This document shows, piece by piece, positions 62,760 through 64,000 of a DNA stretch of 64,000 nucleotides. This DNA comes from Pseudoips prasinana. Taxonomy: Eukaryota; Arthropoda; Insecta; Lepidoptera; Nolidae. The DNA lies in the NCBI GenBank assembly GCA_951640165.1, contig OX621260.1, positions 12,728,001 through 12,792,000 of the forward strand. The letters run 5' to 3'. Numbering within the stretch: position 1 is the first letter of the stretch; each line of letters starts with the position of its first letter. The translations under genes were made by a program, and so were the position numbers. The notes under the pieces were generated by a model. That model searched no databases and was not told where the DNA came from. It saw only the letters and a program-made list of their open reading frames with translations.

Positions 62760-63490
62760 TAGTAGGCAGATAAATATAACGTCTCCAACTTTCAGAAACG
62801 ACCACAAACCGTTAAACAAGTAGGTAATAGCAGGTATCAGTCGGCATAATAGAATAATCGTGACCGAACCTCCACTCGATATAAAAGCGATGAGATTATT
62901 ACGCAACTTAAGCGTCGTGAATGAAATATATTATTTTCATTCATGTTATCTTATATTCCGAGACAAATGACTGTAGTATCTTTGTTTTATTAAAGGGTTC
63001 CGTTGCAATCATGCGTATATCTCTGAGAACGAGTACGATGACCATCATACTGCGATCACCGTCCATTTTACCAAAATGGTTATTATAGGATTTAATAATT
63101 TATTTTGGACAACCAGTAACTGTTATATAATTACTAGTCTAAATACAAAACTTAAAAGTGTAAATCTAATGCACAGTTTATTAAGGTGTCACAACATGCA
63201 CAGATACATGACACTCGAGAATACAAAAAAAAATATTAATTTATTGTTTGGAAAACCAACGCTATACATAAATATATATAACTATAACTAAATATAGGAA
63301 GAAAAATACTTTTAGTTCAAAGTAAAATTAAGGAAACCAAATTAAAATACGAAACATGCAATTTAGAACACAGAGCAAAAATTGCATATTAATGACTATT
63401 AAAATTACTTAATAATATTAAAATGTGGGATATTCTTGGGGGTCGGCTTTGTTCAGCCGTCTCATTATCATGATGCGTAGGACGGGATAG
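62760..63490. other. AT-rich spacer
   Basis: A weak RTE-like tip (TGGGGGTCGGCTTTGTTCAG) is at 63437. Nothing else is recognised. Confidence 0.35.
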
Positions 63491-63499
63491 CCGTATGGA

Positions 63500-63672
63500 C
63501 TGAAATAAGGTCAGGTTAAAGACCAACGGGTTTACGTGCTCTTTGAGGCATGAGGGTTAACACCACCATTTACAGACTACAAGCTATTTACTGAGAATTT
63601 TTCGTAGCAGGAAAATCCTACTACAATTTTTTTTGGCCTGAACTGGGATTTGAACCAACGATGCAGTCACTC
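63500..63672 (-). repeat. SINE-C head and body, decayed
   Basis: AAGGTCAGGTTAAAGACCAA, CGGGTTTACGTGCTCTTTGA, TTTACTGAGAATTTTTCGTA, CTGAACTGGGATTTGAACCA (B box). Confidence 0.62.
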
Positions 63673-63674
63673 AC

Positions 63675-64000
63675 ACAAACACGGTATATAACAATATTCA
63701 AAGTAATATTATTATAATGAACGCCTAAACTACTGAACCGATTCTGCTTAAATTTTACAACAATGATAGAGTCCGGAAGTGCGGAAGAACATTTAGCATA
63801 ACAAAAAACCCAAATGTTTGTTCCATTTTCCCAGCAAGCATTTCCTCTAAGCAAAACTGACGGAAGCTGATTTTTCTAAAAAATTAAAGAACGTATTTAA
63901 ATATCAAGGTTCAAAGTAATCAACACGATCAATAATGTAAAAAGATAAATTAAAACTAAGCGACCAAACAATCGCTTTATATTTAGAACTTAAGCTTATC
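63675..64000. other. AT-rich end of window
   Basis: Nothing recognised; AACGCCTAAACTACTGAACC with GATTCTGC near 63720 may be a Helitron-type fragment. Confidence 0.3.

Overview
This window is AT-rich animal DNA that holds almost nothing but transposable elements. The repeat types point to a moth or butterfly (Lepidoptera): tRNA-headed SINEs like the Metulj family described from Heliconius, a 5S-rRNA-headed SINE, many short Helitron-like elements ending in a GC hairpin plus CTAG, and RTE-type LINE tails ending in (GAT)n. Family and species assignments come from memory of repeat types. No search was run.

Only one open reading frame looks functional: a complete mariner transposase on the minus strand (6849-7868 from the better start). 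It sits inside a 1,282-bp mariner with perfect 25-bp terminal inverted repeats and a TA duplication. The only other long coding sequence is a 5'-truncated LINE reverse transcriptase (about 25325-27224) broken by two frameshifts and a stop. Several LINE C-terminal stubs survive, for example 32382-32597, 34734-34844, 37089-37304, 39420-39677, 43755-44003 and 3255-3780. I see no convincing host gene, rRNA, tRNA or CRISPR array. The best hint of a host gene is a 45-bp candidate exon at 37570-37614, so the window is probably intergenic or intronic.

Layout. 0-8.1 kb: Helitrons, a TA-flanked MITE, AGGGTTCCGT repeats, LINE stubs, then mariner nested in a Helitron that follows a SINE tail. 8.1-16.4 kb: local duplications, a perfect 148-bp palindrome, a hAT-like MITE, SINEs and RTE ends. 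16.4-25.3 kb: dense nested SINEs and Helitrons, including a Helitron inside a Helitron. 25.3-27.2 kb: the LINE pseudogene. 27-34 kb: mixed repeats. 35-38 kb and 46.4-49.7 kb: repeat-poor, the latter with a diverged local duplication. 41.6-42.9 kb: a three-level nest built round a long-TIR element with 9-bp target duplications. 43.7-45.4 kb: a twin-primed RTE stub and SINEs. 50-54 kb: repeat-poor and AT-rich. 54-64 kb: SINEs, a 5S SINE and a Helitron that splits a SINE.

The most interesting observations are these: (1) Helitron-like elements of two families sit at exactly the same dinucleotide, in the same orientation, in three separate copies of one SINE family; (2) in-place inverted duplications of repeat sequence recur, from 17-bp arms up to 72-bp perfect arms; (3) a LINE family keeps a 3' stem-loop with a conserved loop and a compensatory stem change; (4) SINEs with unrelated heads share one 3' tail.
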